Source: JAAZGD01 sp964489555 (GTDB lineage Bacteria > Bacillota > Clostridia > Peptostreptococcales > Anaerovoracaceae). Taken from it: a stretch of 64,000 bases of DNA. The notes under the pieces were generated by a model that saw nothing but the letters and a program-made list of their open reading frames with translations, had not been told where the DNA came from and searched no databases. The DNA is taken from positions 20,185-84,184 of the forward strand of contig CAZAZF010000008.1 of assembly GCA_964489555.1 (NCBI GenBank), written 5' to 3'. The first letter of the stretch is position 1. Each line of letters starts with the position of its first letter. Shown in pieces: positions 42,847-51,137 of the stretch. The position numbers and the translations under genes were made by a program.

Positions 42847-44229
42847 TTGACAAAGGAATTCAATGAAAAGCTTAAAATTTTAGTGGTGGATGATGAACCG
42901 GATTATTGCGATGTAATGAAAATGATATTTACCTCTCATGGGTATGGGGTGGATGTATGCAACAATGGGGTGGAGGCCTTGGAAAAAATAAAAATCCGGG
43001 CTTACGATTTGGTGCTTACAGATCTTATGATGCCGCAGATGGATGGCACCGAATTGTTGCAGCAAATCAAGAGTGCCCATCCGGAAACCCATGTGATTAT
43101 GATGACCGCGTATGGCACCATTGAGAACGCAGTGGACACTATGAAGATGGGTGCTTATACTTATGTTACCAAAGGGGACAACCCGGAAAAACTCATTACA
43201 GAAATCCGGCTTTTGGAAGAGAATTTGGCCCAAAAGAAAGAGGGGCAGGAAGCGGCGTCAATGGGGGAGGAAGGCGGGAAAAGCGGGCATTATTTGTTGG
43301 ATAGTAATAGCAGAAAGTTCAAAACGGTGTTGGATATGGCCCGGAAAGCGGCGAAAAGCAATGCCAACGTTCTTTTGTTAGGGGAATCTGGTTCGGGGAA
43401 GGAAGTGTTGGCAAAGTATATTCATGATAACAGCAGTAGAAGAAACAAGCGGTTTGTGAATTTGAATTGCCATTCTATTCCGGAAACCATGTTAGAATCG
43501 GAGTTGTTTGGCCATGAAAAAGGCTCTTTTACGGGTGCGGTGGCCACCCGGGTGGGGAGAATAGAAAGTGCAGATTACGGTACACTTTTTCTGGATGAAA
43601 TCGGGGGGACCTCCATTTCGCTTCAGACCAAACTTTTGAAAGTCATCGAAAATAAGACCATTAGCAGAGTGGGGAGCAATCAGGAGAGACCTGTAGACTT
43701 CAGGCTAATAACTGCCACCCACAATCAACTTGAAGAAGATATCCGCAAGGAGCGTTTTCGGGCGGATTTGTTTTATCGGATTAGCACAATTGTGATTAAG
43801 GTGCCCGCACTGAGACATCGCAAGGAAGATCTTCCTCTGTTAATCGATTATTTGTTGAAAAGAAATCAACAAGAGACCGGAAAATCTCCGGTGAAAATAT
43901 CGGAGGCCCTTATGGATACATTGCTGAGATATGATTACCCGGGAAACATAAGAGAGTTAAAGAATATTATAGATCGATTGCTGGTTTTTTCGGAAAACGG
44001 GGAGAACCCTGAGCCGGAGAGTTTGTTGCTGCATTCATCTCCCACACAACAAGATCCGGCCTATGATGAAAAGACACTACGGCAGGTACGTAAGGAAATG
44101 GAGAGTAAATATATCCTTAGCCTAGTTGAGACGTATCAAGGGGATTGCAATCAAATTTCAGAAATTCTAGGAATTACCAGAAGGCAACTTTGGAACAAAT
44201 TAACGGAATACGGAATTAAAACCAAATAA
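42847..44229 (+). CDS. NtrC-family sigma-54 response regulator
   Basis: Protein of 460 residues. The receiver domain (residues 8-125) has ILVVDDEPDYCDVM and the phosphorylated Asp in LVLTDLMMPQMDG. The AAA+ domain (about 150-385) has GESGSGKEVLAKYIHDNS, HEKGSFTGAVATRVG (contact loop as GSFTGA) and GTLFLDEIGG. The C-terminus is a Fis-type HTH, CNQISEILGITRRQLWNKL. TTG 42847 is preferred because AGGAGG lies nine bases upstream; TTG 42838 overlaps the kinase stop. Its partner is the kinase just upstream. Its likely targets are the sigma-54 promoters at 39372 and 44286, both in front of permeases. Confidence 0.92.
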   Translation: MTKEFNEKLKILVVDDEPDYCDVMKMIFTSHGYGVDVCNNGVEALEKIKIRAYDLVLTDLMMPQMDGTELLQQIKSAHPETHVIMMTAYGTIENAVDTMKMGAYTYVTKGDNPEKLITEIRLLEENLAQKKEGQEAASMGEEGGKSGHYLLDSNSRKFKTVLDMARKAAKSNANVLLLGESGSGKEVLAKYIHDNSSRRNKRFVNLNCHSIPETMLESELFGHEKGSFTGAVATRVGRIESADYGTLFLDEIGGTSISLQTKLLKVIENKTISRVGSNQERPVDFRLITATHNQLEEDIRKERFRADLFYRISTIVIKVPALRHRKEDLPLLIDYLLKRNQQETGKSPVKISEALMDTLLRYDYPGNIRELKNIIDRLLVFSENGENPEPESLLLHSSPTQQDPAYDEKTLRQVRKEMESKYILSLVETYQGDCNQISEILGITRRQLWNKLTEYGIKTK

Positions 44230-44246
44230 GAGGAAAATCCAGTGTG

Positions 44247-44275
44247 AAGGGGCAAATGCAAGCCCCTTTTATATT
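44247..44275 (+). terminator. Terminator after the NtrC-like gene
   Basis: AAGGGGC at 44247-44253 pairs with GCCCCTT at 44262-44268, followed by a T-rich tail. Confidence 0.85.
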
Positions 44276-44285
44276 TCTTTTATTG

Positions 44286-44300
44286 TGGAATGATATTTGC
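44286..44300 (+). promoter_or_regulatory. Sigma-54 promoter before the second APC permease
   Basis: TGGAAT at 44286-44291, five bases, TTGC at 44297-44300. GG and GC doublets are at the required distance. It is 11 bases after the terminator of the regulator gene and leaves a leader of about 230 bases before the ATG at 44542. Confidence 0.75.
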
Positions 44301-44386
44301 TTATATATTTGAATGAAACATACTTTGAAGAAGGGCTATAAGAGATCAAGGAGGCTCAAGACACAGTGAAGTGTTTGAAAGGAATG

Positions 44387-44511
44387 GGTTCCAGGTGGCA
44401 CCATAGCTGACCAAACTAAAGCTGCCAGGAAAAATGTTGGAAATTTGTTTCCGGTTTTCTGGAAATTTATTTCCAAGTGCCTAGAACCTTTTGGATACCA
44501 ATCACGGTGCC
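44387..44511 (+). promoter_or_regulatory. Structured leader with tandem palindromes, function unknown
   Basis: The non-coding stretch 44301-44541 holds two nearly identical palindromic elements, GGAAATTTGTTTCC (44439-44452) and GGAAATTTATTTCC (44461-44474), 22 bp apart, that is, on the same face of the helix. In RNA, GGTTC and GGCAC (44387-44391, 44397-44401) can pair with GTGCC and GAACC (44477-44481, 44484-44488), while GGCACC can pair instead with GGTGCC at 44506-44511. These could be enhancer sites located downstream of the promoter or a conformational switch. No known riboswitch class was recognised. Confidence 0.4.
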
Positions 44512-44541
44512 TTGAGGGAGTTGTGTGAAAGGAGAGTTTAT

Positions 44542-45987
44542 ATGGGTGAAAAGGTCATTGAACGTCAAGAACTGAAACGAGCTTTAGGTTTAAAAGATGT
44601 GGTGGCGCTAGCCTTTGGTACAATGATAGGTTGGGGCTGGATTATGTTGGCTGGTAAATGGGTAGAACTGGCTGGTGTATGGGGTGCAGTAGTGGCCTTT
44701 GTCATCGGTGGAATTATGTGCGTCTTTGTGGGTATGTGCTATGCTGAGCTGACACCTATGTTACCTCTGGCTGGAGGCGAACTGGTTTTTTCTTATCGAG
44801 GGTTGGGGTACAATGCTTCTTATGTGACAGGCTGGTTTATTTGTTTGGCTTATTTAGGAGTCGCTTGTTGGGAGGGCCCGGCATTAGCTGCGGCCATTTC
44901 GTACCTGATTCCGTTCCCTTTGGTGGGATACATATGGACTGTTGCTGGTTTTGAGGTGTATGCCAGTTGGGTTATGGTGGGAGTCGTCGGTGGAGCCATA
45001 TTGACCTATGTAAATTATCGTGGAGTAAAGACTTCTGCTGTATTCCAAGCAACGGCAACGATTGCAATGGCTTTGGGCGGAATTTGCTTCTTGTTTGGAT
45101 CGGTGGCGACTGGAAGCACGGAGAATATGTTCCCCACCTTTACAGGAACCACCGGTTTGGTTGCTGTATTACTGATGGTGCCGGCTATGTTTGTAGGATT
45201 TGATGTAATTCCCCAAGCAGCCGAAGAAATGAACATTCCTTTGAACAAAATTGCCAAGGTCTTGATTTTTTCCATCTGTTTAGCGGCAGTCTGGTACATG
45301 TTAATGATTATAAGCATATCTTTGGCAGCTCCCATGGAATTCAGGCATGAAGCTGGTATTCCTGTAGCAGAATCTTTTGCTTACACTATGGGAAATCCGT
45401 TCTTTGGTAAGTTTATGATTGTGGCAGCCATGTGCGGGATATTAACCAGTTGGAACGGTTTCATCATCGGCACTACACGAGTGTTGTTTGCAATGGGGCG
45501 GGCAAGAATGATTCCCGTTATCTTTGCAAAGGTGCATCCCAAGTACGGGACACCTACTGCTGCCATTCTTTTGGTGGGTTTATTTACGGTGACCACCCCT
45601 ATTTTGGGGCGAGCTGCCTTGGTTTGGTTTGTTGATGCGGCCGCTTTTGGAACGGTTGTGGCTTATTTCATGGTTTCTTTCTCCTATATTGCTTTGCGCA
45701 AAAAGGAGCCAAAGCTAAGCCGTCCCTATCAGGCACCGGGAGGGTATATCATGGGAATTTTGGCCGTGTTGGTTTCCGGATTCTTTCTTTATTTGTACCT
45801 TCCCATTGGACCTGGAGCTTTAACCAAAGAAGAATGGTTGCTTTGTGGCGTCTGGCTGGTTTTGGGCGTGATATTCTATATTGTGGTAAAGGCGAAGTAC
45901 GGCAGGCTCCCGGCAAATGAATTGGATTATCTCATGTTCGGAGAAAAATATACACGATATGATGTGCCGACGGAGAGAGAATCGTAA
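44542..45987 (+). CDS. APC-family amino-acid permease (second paralogue)
   Basis: Membrane protein of 481 residues with about 12 helices. It shares with the first paralogue the N-terminal DVVALAFGTMIGWGWIMLAG, the LPLAGGELVFSYRGLGYNAS segment, FVGFDVIPQAAEEMNIP and TSWNGFIIGTTRVLFAMGRA. The ATG 44542 follows AAAGGAGAG. It has its own sigma-54 promoter and a long leader. The pair probably takes up related amino acids sensed by the kinase between them; which ones cannot be told from sequence. Confidence 0.9.
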   Translation: MGEKVIERQELKRALGLKDVVALAFGTMIGWGWIMLAGKWVELAGVWGAVVAFVIGGIMCVFVGMCYAELTPMLPLAGGELVFSYRGLGYNASYVTGWFICLAYLGVACWEGPALAAAISYLIPFPLVGYIWTVAGFEVYASWVMVGVVGGAILTYVNYRGVKTSAVFQATATIAMALGGICFLFGSVATGSTENMFPTFTGTTGLVAVLLMVPAMFVGFDVIPQAAEEMNIPLNKIAKVLIFSICLAAVWYMLMIISISLAAPMEFRHEAGIPVAESFAYTMGNPFFGKFMIVAAMCGILTSWNGFIIGTTRVLFAMGRARMIPVIFAKVHPKYGTPTAAILLVGLFTVTTPILGRAALVWFVDAAAFGTVVAYFMVSFSYIALRKKEPKLSRPYQAPGGYIMGILAVLVSGFFLYLYLPIGPGALTKEEWLLCGVWLVLGVIFYIVVKAKYGRLPANELDYLMFGEKYTRYDVPTERES

Positions 45988-46005
45988 TATCTGAAAGAAG
46001 GGGGT

Positions 46006-47160
46006 TTACCCTAATTGGCGTAGAAGGTAGGCCATGAGAATCCCTATATAGTTGCCCAAGGCGTAACCTAAGATGCCCAATACCAAGCCGGGTAGGATGA
46101 TGGCTTTGTTTTTAAGAGCGTCTGCTACAGGAATGATGAATGCAGGACCAAAAATGCAGGCCGTTGAGGTGATAATGGTGGTGTCCCGGTCGATGTGAAA
46201 CAACCAGGACAACAGAGTGTGGAGCAGTACCGTTGCGAACTGAACAAAGAACAGCAAAAAGAGCAGGTTCCATGCACCCCCGGTGACGGAAGAAAGGTCG
46301 AAGGAAAGGCCAATAGCAAAAGAAAACATAAGAATAAGGTATTTTCCCAGGGCGTAAGAACCTGGGATCTGCCTTATTTTTTTATAGAAAGAACCGGCTA
46401 CTCCGCAAGTGGTAACCCCCAGCATGATGATGGCCACATGAAGGGTGCCGGTAATCAAAATAGCCAAGCCCAGGGACAAGCCCATACTGAGAAGGGCCAA
46501 TAGCAGCAACATCAGCAAGTTTTTCACGGTGTTTTTTGTGATGGAGAAGAAGCCTCTTGAAGAAGCCTTTTTGATTTCCTGAAGGTAAATTTCCGGGTGT
46601 TGGGTCCCAACCTTCTCCTGGGAAAAGGCCGGCAGGAATTTTTGGTAGAGTCTTGGGAGGAAGGAGAGTAACATCAGGAAATAAATACCGCCGGCCGCCA
46701 AATCTGCGGTATTGGTAAGGATGATTGTGGTTTCCGGAACCTCTAGAGCCATGCCGATGGCCATCAGGTTGGGGGTACCTCCGGTATATAAACCCATGAG
46801 CATTCCGGAAATGTTGGCTGAATTCTCTACTTTGTTATGAAAAAGGGCAAATCCCACAAAAGTGATGAGGGTAATGGAAAACAGGGATAATGCCAGGGAC
46901 CGCAGCATGGGCCGGGCCATGTCCTTCATATGGGAGAATTGAGCCCCAAAAAGGATTAAGGGAATGGCCAATGGAATGAGAATTTCAGAAACATTCATGG
47001 CGATGCCCGTTACTGGAAGAATGAATTGAAGTAGGAATCCGGTGAGATAACATAGGAAAACCGGCCCCAATGTCTTTAGAAAAATGTTCTTATTTACGCC
47101 CAAAAGTGCCAGTAAAGGCACGAGAAGAATCAAAGCAACAATCAGCAAATCAAAGGCCAT
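46006..47160 (-). CDS. DUF819 family membrane protein
   Basis: Membrane protein of 384 residues with about ten hydrophobic helices. ILIPLAIPLILFGAQFSHMK near residue 65, GLYTGGTPNLMAIGMAL near 130 and CIFGPAFIIPVADALKNK near 340 are typical of the YjcL/DUF819 group, possible transporters of unknown substrate. It is the last gene of a minus-strand set with a HemL-like aminotransferase three bases upstream, which suggests import or export of that enzyme's substrate. It converges on the permease gene with only 18 bases between. Confidence 0.8.
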   Translation of the reverse strand: MAFDLLIVALILLVPLLALLGVNKNIFLKTLGPVFLCYLTGFLLQFILPVTGIAMNVSEILIPLAIPLILFGAQFSHMKDMARPMLRSLALSLFSITLITFVGFALFHNKVENSANISGMLMGLYTGGTPNLMAIGMALEVPETTIILTNTADLAAGGIYFLMLLSFLPRLYQKFLPAFSQEKVGTQHPEIYLQEIKKASSRGFFSITKNTVKNLLMLLLLALLSMGLSLGLAILITGTLHVAIIMLGVTTCGVAGSFYKKIRQIPGSYALGKYLILMFSFAIGLSFDLSSVTGGAWNLLFLLFFVQFATVLLHTLLSWLFHIDRDTTIITSTACIFGPAFIIPVADALKNKAIILPGLVLGILGYALGNYIGILMAYLLRQLG

Positions 47161-47163
47161 TTT

Positions 47164-48645
47164 TTATGAGTCCTTTCCTGGGATTTTTATCTTTTGAAAT
47201 ACCTTTTCAAATCCGTTTAGTGCCTGCTGAATACAGTCTTCCGTATAGGCGGCGCTGAGGTAAATCCGACTTCCGGCCAGAGTAATGAGACCTTCTGCCA
47301 TGAAAGCCGCCCCCATGCGTTCCAAGGCTTCTTTTCTTAGCGTAGTTTCTTTCAGAAGATGGGGCAATGACCATGGTTTTCTCCAATTAATAAAGAAGTG
47401 CATGGGTGCAGAAGATTGAAGATGAACAATGGAACCAAAGTTATAAATGACAAAAGGAAGGTCGTATTGAACCGCAAGTTTTTTCAAACCAACGGTTAGC
47501 AAATCTCCCATGGCCGCCGATTTTTCCCAAGCTCGGGTTTTCTCAATTTCGCAAATCGTTTCATATCCCATATAGCTGGTAAGAGGGTTGGCGGCCATGG
47601 TTCCTCCAACCAAAGCGGATTTTACCTCCATGTCTGTGAGCCCTGCACCCAGATGTTTCATCATGTGGTCGCTGCCTCCCAGTCCTCCGGAACTGGGATA
47701 TCCGCCTCCCATGATTTTTCCAAACAGCGTGAGATCCGGTTTGATATTGAAATACTCTTGAGCACCCCCCATGCCCAAACGAAAAGCGGTTACCACCTCG
47801 TCAAAAATCAGAGCGGCGTCAAATTTGCGGGCCAGGAACTCCACTTCTTTGTTAAAGTTCTGAAGAAGAGGGCGGGTGCCGCTTTCCGGGCCCAAGGGTT
47901 CCATGAAAATGGCGGCGGTACCGCCGCGCAAGCGGTTCTTCTTTAATATATGCTCTAAATCCTCCAATTGATTGGGGAAAAACTCTTGGGTGTAGCGGAA
48001 GATGTTTCTTGGGATTCCAGGGGTCAGCAGGTTTTTCGAATAGGGCACCCGTAGGCTGTAAGCCAGTTGATCGCTCCATCCGTGATAGGCGCCTCCCATT
48101 TTCAGAATATACTTTTTCCCGGTAGCTAATCTGGCTACTCGGATGGCAGCCATGGCTGCTTCATTGCCAGAGCCTAACATTCGAAATTTTTCCACAGAAG
48201 GGATGTGTTCCTGAATTTTTTTGGCCAGGAGGTACTCATATTCATGAAATAATCCGGTAACCGGGCCGCAGTGGGCCAAAAAAGCCTGTGCCTTTTCCAG
48301 TAACCTTTCTGGGTTGTTGCCTAGAAGAATGGGCCCCCCGGATTGAAGAAAATCAAAATATCGATTTCCGTCCACATCATAAAGAAATGGTCCTGTTGCT
48401 TTGTCGATGGCTAATGGAAAGGGAAAGTTAAAAGCCAGGTTGTGTTGTATGCCGGAGGGAATGAGAGTGGAAGCCTGTTGGTGAAGAGAGTGGGATTTTG
48501 TACACTTTTTTTCAAAATACTCCTTCACATATTCCTCCGCCACGGTTTGGGAAATTCCATATATGGGGGTTTCAATCAGTTGGTCCAGATCCTTTATGAC
48601 TTTTTTTGCATCTGGGTAAACAGATATGGCGGTATTGTTCTTCAT
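47164..48645 (-). CDS. Class III PLP aminotransferase, glutamate-1-semialdehyde aminomutase-like
   Basis: Protein of 493 residues of fold type I. The PLP-phosphate loop is LGSGNEAAMAAIRVARLATG near residue 160, the cofactor aspartate lies in ALIFDEVVTAFRLG near 270, and the Schiff-base lysine in TLFGKIMGGGYPSSGG near 300. The closest common pattern is HemL, but it has an N-terminal extension of about 60 residues, and no heme genes are nearby, so a role in heme synthesis is unlikely. Related enzymes act on beta-amino acids or other omega-amino compounds. Its neighbours are DUF819 and a ketopantoate-reductase-like gene. AAGGAG precedes the ATG. Confidence 0.83.
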   Translation of the reverse strand: MKNNTAISVYPDAKKVIKDLDQLIETPIYGISQTVAEEYVKEYFEKKCTKSHSLHQQASTLIPSGIQHNLAFNFPFPLAIDKATGPFLYDVDGNRYFDFLQSGGPILLGNNPERLLEKAQAFLAHCGPVTGLFHEYEYLLAKKIQEHIPSVEKFRMLGSGNEAAMAAIRVARLATGKKYILKMGGAYHGWSDQLAYSLRVPYSKNLLTPGIPRNIFRYTQEFFPNQLEDLEHILKKNRLRGGTAAIFMEPLGPESGTRPLLQNFNKEVEFLARKFDAALIFDEVVTAFRLGMGGAQEYFNIKPDLTLFGKIMGGGYPSSGGLGGSDHMMKHLGAGLTDMEVKSALVGGTMAANPLTSYMGYETICEIEKTRAWEKSAAMGDLLTVGLKKLAVQYDLPFVIYNFGSIVHLQSSAPMHFFINWRKPWSLPHLLKETTLRKEALERMGAAFMAEGLITLAGSRIYLSAAYTEDCIQQALNGFEKVFQKIKIPGKDS

Positions 48646-48685
48646 AAAAGGGCTCCTTGTTTTATTGTTGGATTACATTGACTTT

Positions 48686-49699
48686 TCAGGGCAGGGAGAT
48701 TTGTTCTAGATTATTCAAGGCCATGGGAAGGGTTCCTTTTTCAATCTGGTGAATCAGGGAACAAATTTTTTCGTTGACCGGCAGAGAAAGTCCATATTTT
48801 TTTCCTTGTTCTACCAAGTAGCCATTTAAATAATCCACCTCCGTTGGCTGCCCTTTGCGAAGGGATTGCAGGCTGGATGAGGTGAGCCGTCTGTATTTGA
48901 AGCCTACAGCTTGAATCAGGGCATGTCGTCTCCATTGAGAAAGGAGTCCGGTGCCTTTCATGAAAGCATAATAATCCAAATGCTTCCCGAAGGGCGGAAC
49001 ACATATATCCATGGCGGAGGCCACCTCCAAGCCTTCCCGAAGGATGGCAATAAAAATCTCTCGAGCTTTGGAATGTTTTAGCGTAGGCCCTAAATCCAAA
49101 CCGCTTAAAGCGCCCATGGATGTCATACAACTATTGATTAATAATTTACTGAACTTAAGGGGTAGCAGCTGGTCTGTCCATTTTGTGGGGAAGGCTTGAT
49201 TTAAGATTTGGATCCCTTCCGCCACAAAGGGGGAGGTGGGAAGTCCGATAGAACCCAAAGTCAAGTCTCCTTCGGCGGTGAGACGAAAAACTCCTGAGCT
49301 TACGTGTGTGGCCCCCCAGGTAATGATGGAACCCACCGCTTTTTCCTGTCCAACCAGGGAAACCAACAAGGGGTCGGTCATTCCGTTTTGCAAAGAACAG
49401 AAGAAGCCTTCCCGGTGAAGAAAAGGAAGAGTTCTTTGAACCACTTCCTGTAAGTGGTTGGCTTTGGTGGCAACCAGGCATCCTTGTATTGGTTCCATGT
49501 CTTGTAAATCATCCAGAGTGCAGATGCGGGGATGGGTTAGAAAGCTTCCTCGAATTCCCACGAGTTTTAATCCGGATTTTTGAAGCCGGTATTTGGTGTC
49601 CTGATCACGGACCAACAAGGAAACTTCCACGCCTTGCTGACTCAGGCAGGCTGTTAAGGTGCCTCCGATGGCCCCCGGGCCGACGATGAGTAATCTCAT
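48686..49699 (-). CDS. 2-dehydropantoate 2-reductase family protein
   Basis: Protein of 337 residues. It begins MRLLIVGPGAIGGTLTACLS, the NAD(P)-binding Rossmann turn of the ApbA/PanE family. ATKANHLQEV and NGMTDPLL follow, and a C-terminal helical domain has SSLQSLRKGQPTEVDYLNGY with the substrate Lys/Glu region of PanE. It may make pantoate for CoA or reduce another 2-oxo acid; panB, panC and panD are not here. The start at 49699 is used because GAGAGGAG precedes it. It lies 40 bases upstream of the aminotransferase and may belong to the same transcript. Confidence 0.82.
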   Translation of the reverse strand: MRLLIVGPGAIGGTLTACLSQQGVEVSLLVRDQDTKYRLQKSGLKLVGIRGSFLTHPRICTLDDLQDMEPIQGCLVATKANHLQEVVQRTLPFLHREGFFCSLQNGMTDPLLVSLVGQEKAVGSIITWGATHVSSGVFRLTAEGDLTLGSIGLPTSPFVAEGIQILNQAFPTKWTDQLLPLKFSKLLINSCMTSMGALSGLDLGPTLKHSKAREIFIAILREGLEVASAMDICVPPFGKHLDYYAFMKGTGLLSQWRRHALIQAVGFKYRRLTSSSLQSLRKGQPTEVDYLNGYLVEQGKKYGLSLPVNEKICSLIHQIEKGTLPMALNNLEQISLP

Positions 49700-49756
49700 G
49701 GGCAACGCTCCTCTCAGATATTTTCCAATCGTACAATAGTATAGCACAAAGGACAT

Positions 49757-49787
49757 AAAAAGAGACGCATGAAAATGCATCTCTTTT
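49757..49787. terminator. Bidirectional-looking terminator after the thioredoxin reductase gene
   Basis: AAAAGAGACGCAT pairs with ATGCATCTCTTTT (one mismatch) around a four-base loop. On the minus strand it is followed by T-rich sequence and separates trx genes from the ketopantoate-reductase-like gene. Confidence 0.7.
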
Positions 49788-49815
49788 AATCGTGCTTTGT
49801 ATTTTATTTGGCTTG

Positions 49816-50676
49816 CTATCCCAGGGATCTAATGTACTTTATGGCGGAATGACCTGCTTCTGCTCCTTCATAAACTGCTTTTGCCACCTGTAATAACCCG
49901 CCGGTACAATCTCCGGCTGCATAAAGACCGGGTATATTGGTGGCCATATGGGCATCCACCGCTATGCGGTTTCCTTCGGTTCCGGCGCCGATCTTTCGAG
50001 CCAAGTCGGTGCTTCCTGCCACTCCTTGTGCTATAAACAATCCGGAAAGGGGAACCATTTCACCATCCTCCATGTGCAGGGCTTGTAACAGGTTTTCTCC
50101 TTCTAAACCTTCAACCTTTCGAAGGTCCAGGGACACGCCTGCCGGAAGGGTTCCTTTTAATTCTTCTCCGTTGGAAAACAAGGTTACTTTTTGGGCCACT
50201 GGAAGGAGTTCCATGGCTTCATGGATAGCATATTCTCCGGATCCCAATACGCCTACGTCCTTCCCCCGATAGAAGAAACCATCACAAACGGCACAATAAC
50301 TCACACCGGCCCCTTCAAAACGAGCTAACTCTTTGATTTTGGGCGTGTTGCGAACACTGCCGGTAGCGATAATGACTGCATCGCCCATATATTGATTTTC
50401 TTTGGTGGTAACCGTTAGTTTTTCAGTGTAAGAGAGTCCTATGACTTCTTCTGGAATAAATGTGACGCCCAATCTTTGGGCTTGTTTTATTCCGGCCTCC
50501 AACAATTCCTGCCCTGGGATGGGAGATTCGTACCCGTAGTAATTTTCAATTTCTTTGGCCTTGATTAAAGAACTGCTGTTGGTAGCAATGATGGTAGTAT
50601 CAATCCCGGCTCTTGCTGTATACAGAGCAGCAGAAACTCCTGCGGGGCCTCCGCCGATTATGAGAATGGTGCCCAT
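49816..50676 (-). CDS. Thioredoxin reductase-like flavoprotein, possibly ferredoxin-dependent
   Basis: Protein of 286 residues with FAD-binding GGGPAGVSAALYTARAG, the redox dithiol CAVC in SYCAVCDGFFYRGKD near residue 130, and the C-terminal FAD motif GLYAAGDCTGG. It is about 25 residues shorter than normal TrxB. The NADPH-binding HRR-x3-R motif is replaced by VTLFSNGEELKGT, although a Rossmann-like GVLGSGEYAIHEA remains. This pattern is known from pyridine-nucleotide-independent, ferredoxin-linked reductases (FFTR) of Clostridium, so ferredoxin may be the donor. The thioredoxin gene is 22 bases upstream. GGGAGGAG precedes the ATG. Confidence 0.83.
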   Translation of the reverse strand: MGTILIIGGGPAGVSAALYTARAGIDTTIIATNSSSLIKAKEIENYYGYESPIPGQELLEAGIKQAQRLGVTFIPEEVIGLSYTEKLTVTTKENQYMGDAVIIATGSVRNTPKIKELARFEGAGVSYCAVCDGFFYRGKDVGVLGSGEYAIHEAMELLPVAQKVTLFSNGEELKGTLPAGVSLDLRKVEGLEGENLLQALHMEDGEMVPLSGLFIAQGVAGSTDLARKIGAGTEGNRIAVDAHMATNIPGLYAAGDCTGGLLQVAKAVYEGAEAGHSAIKYIRSLG

Positions 50677-50698
50677 GGCTCCTCCCTAAAAACAATGT

Positions 50699-51007
50699 TT
50701 ATACGAACAGTTTTAATAAGTTGTCTTTGGATGTTACACCAACAGTTTTATTGTGAATTTTTCCATCTTTAAATACCAACAGGGTAGGAATGCTCATAAT
50801 AGAGAATTGTCCTGCCAGTTCCGGTTGGCTGTCCACATCTATTTTGCCTACTTTGTACTCCGGATGTTCGTTGGCGATTTGCTCAACCACAGGGCCCACC
50901 ATACGGCAAGGTCCACACCAGGCAGCCCAAAAGTCGATTAAAACCGGTTTGTCTGATTTGATGACTTCTTGTTCAAAATTTTCTTTGGTAAGTGTTACGA
51001 CTGACAT
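50699..51007 (-). CDS. trxA: Thioredoxin
   Basis: Protein of 102 residues with the classical fold and active site WAAWCGPCRMVGPVV near residue 30, the cis-proline strand MSIPTLLVFKDG near 72, and usual length. It is a cytosolic dithiol carrier. AGGAGG precedes the ATG. It is paired with the unusual reductase directly downstream, so the two probably form a redox couple. Confidence 0.95.
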   Translation of the reverse strand: MSVVTLTKENFEQEVIKSDKPVLIDFWAAWCGPCRMVGPVVEQIANEHPEYKVGKIDVDSQPELAGQFSIMSIPTLLVFKDGKIHNKTVGVTSKDNLLKLFV

Positions 51008-51137
51008 ATTTCTGTCCTCCTGATTTTTATTATTTTTTGCTTTTTACTTTGGCTGACTTTTGTTTAATCCTACATGAAGATTATACCCCAAGGAAAGGAG
51101 GCTATTCCTGTTTTTTAAAAAAAGTATGGTGATAAAG

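Noticed and set aside
44381..44410. A GGTGGCACC segment resembling a T-box antiterminator
   Set aside because: The surrounding bases do not match the T-box consensus, no terminator follows, and a sigma-54 promoter with a permease downstream is not typical of T-box genes.
47164..48645. hemL proper (heme synthesis)
   Set aside because: The N-terminal extension and absence of heme genes make this role unlikely, despite family resemblance.
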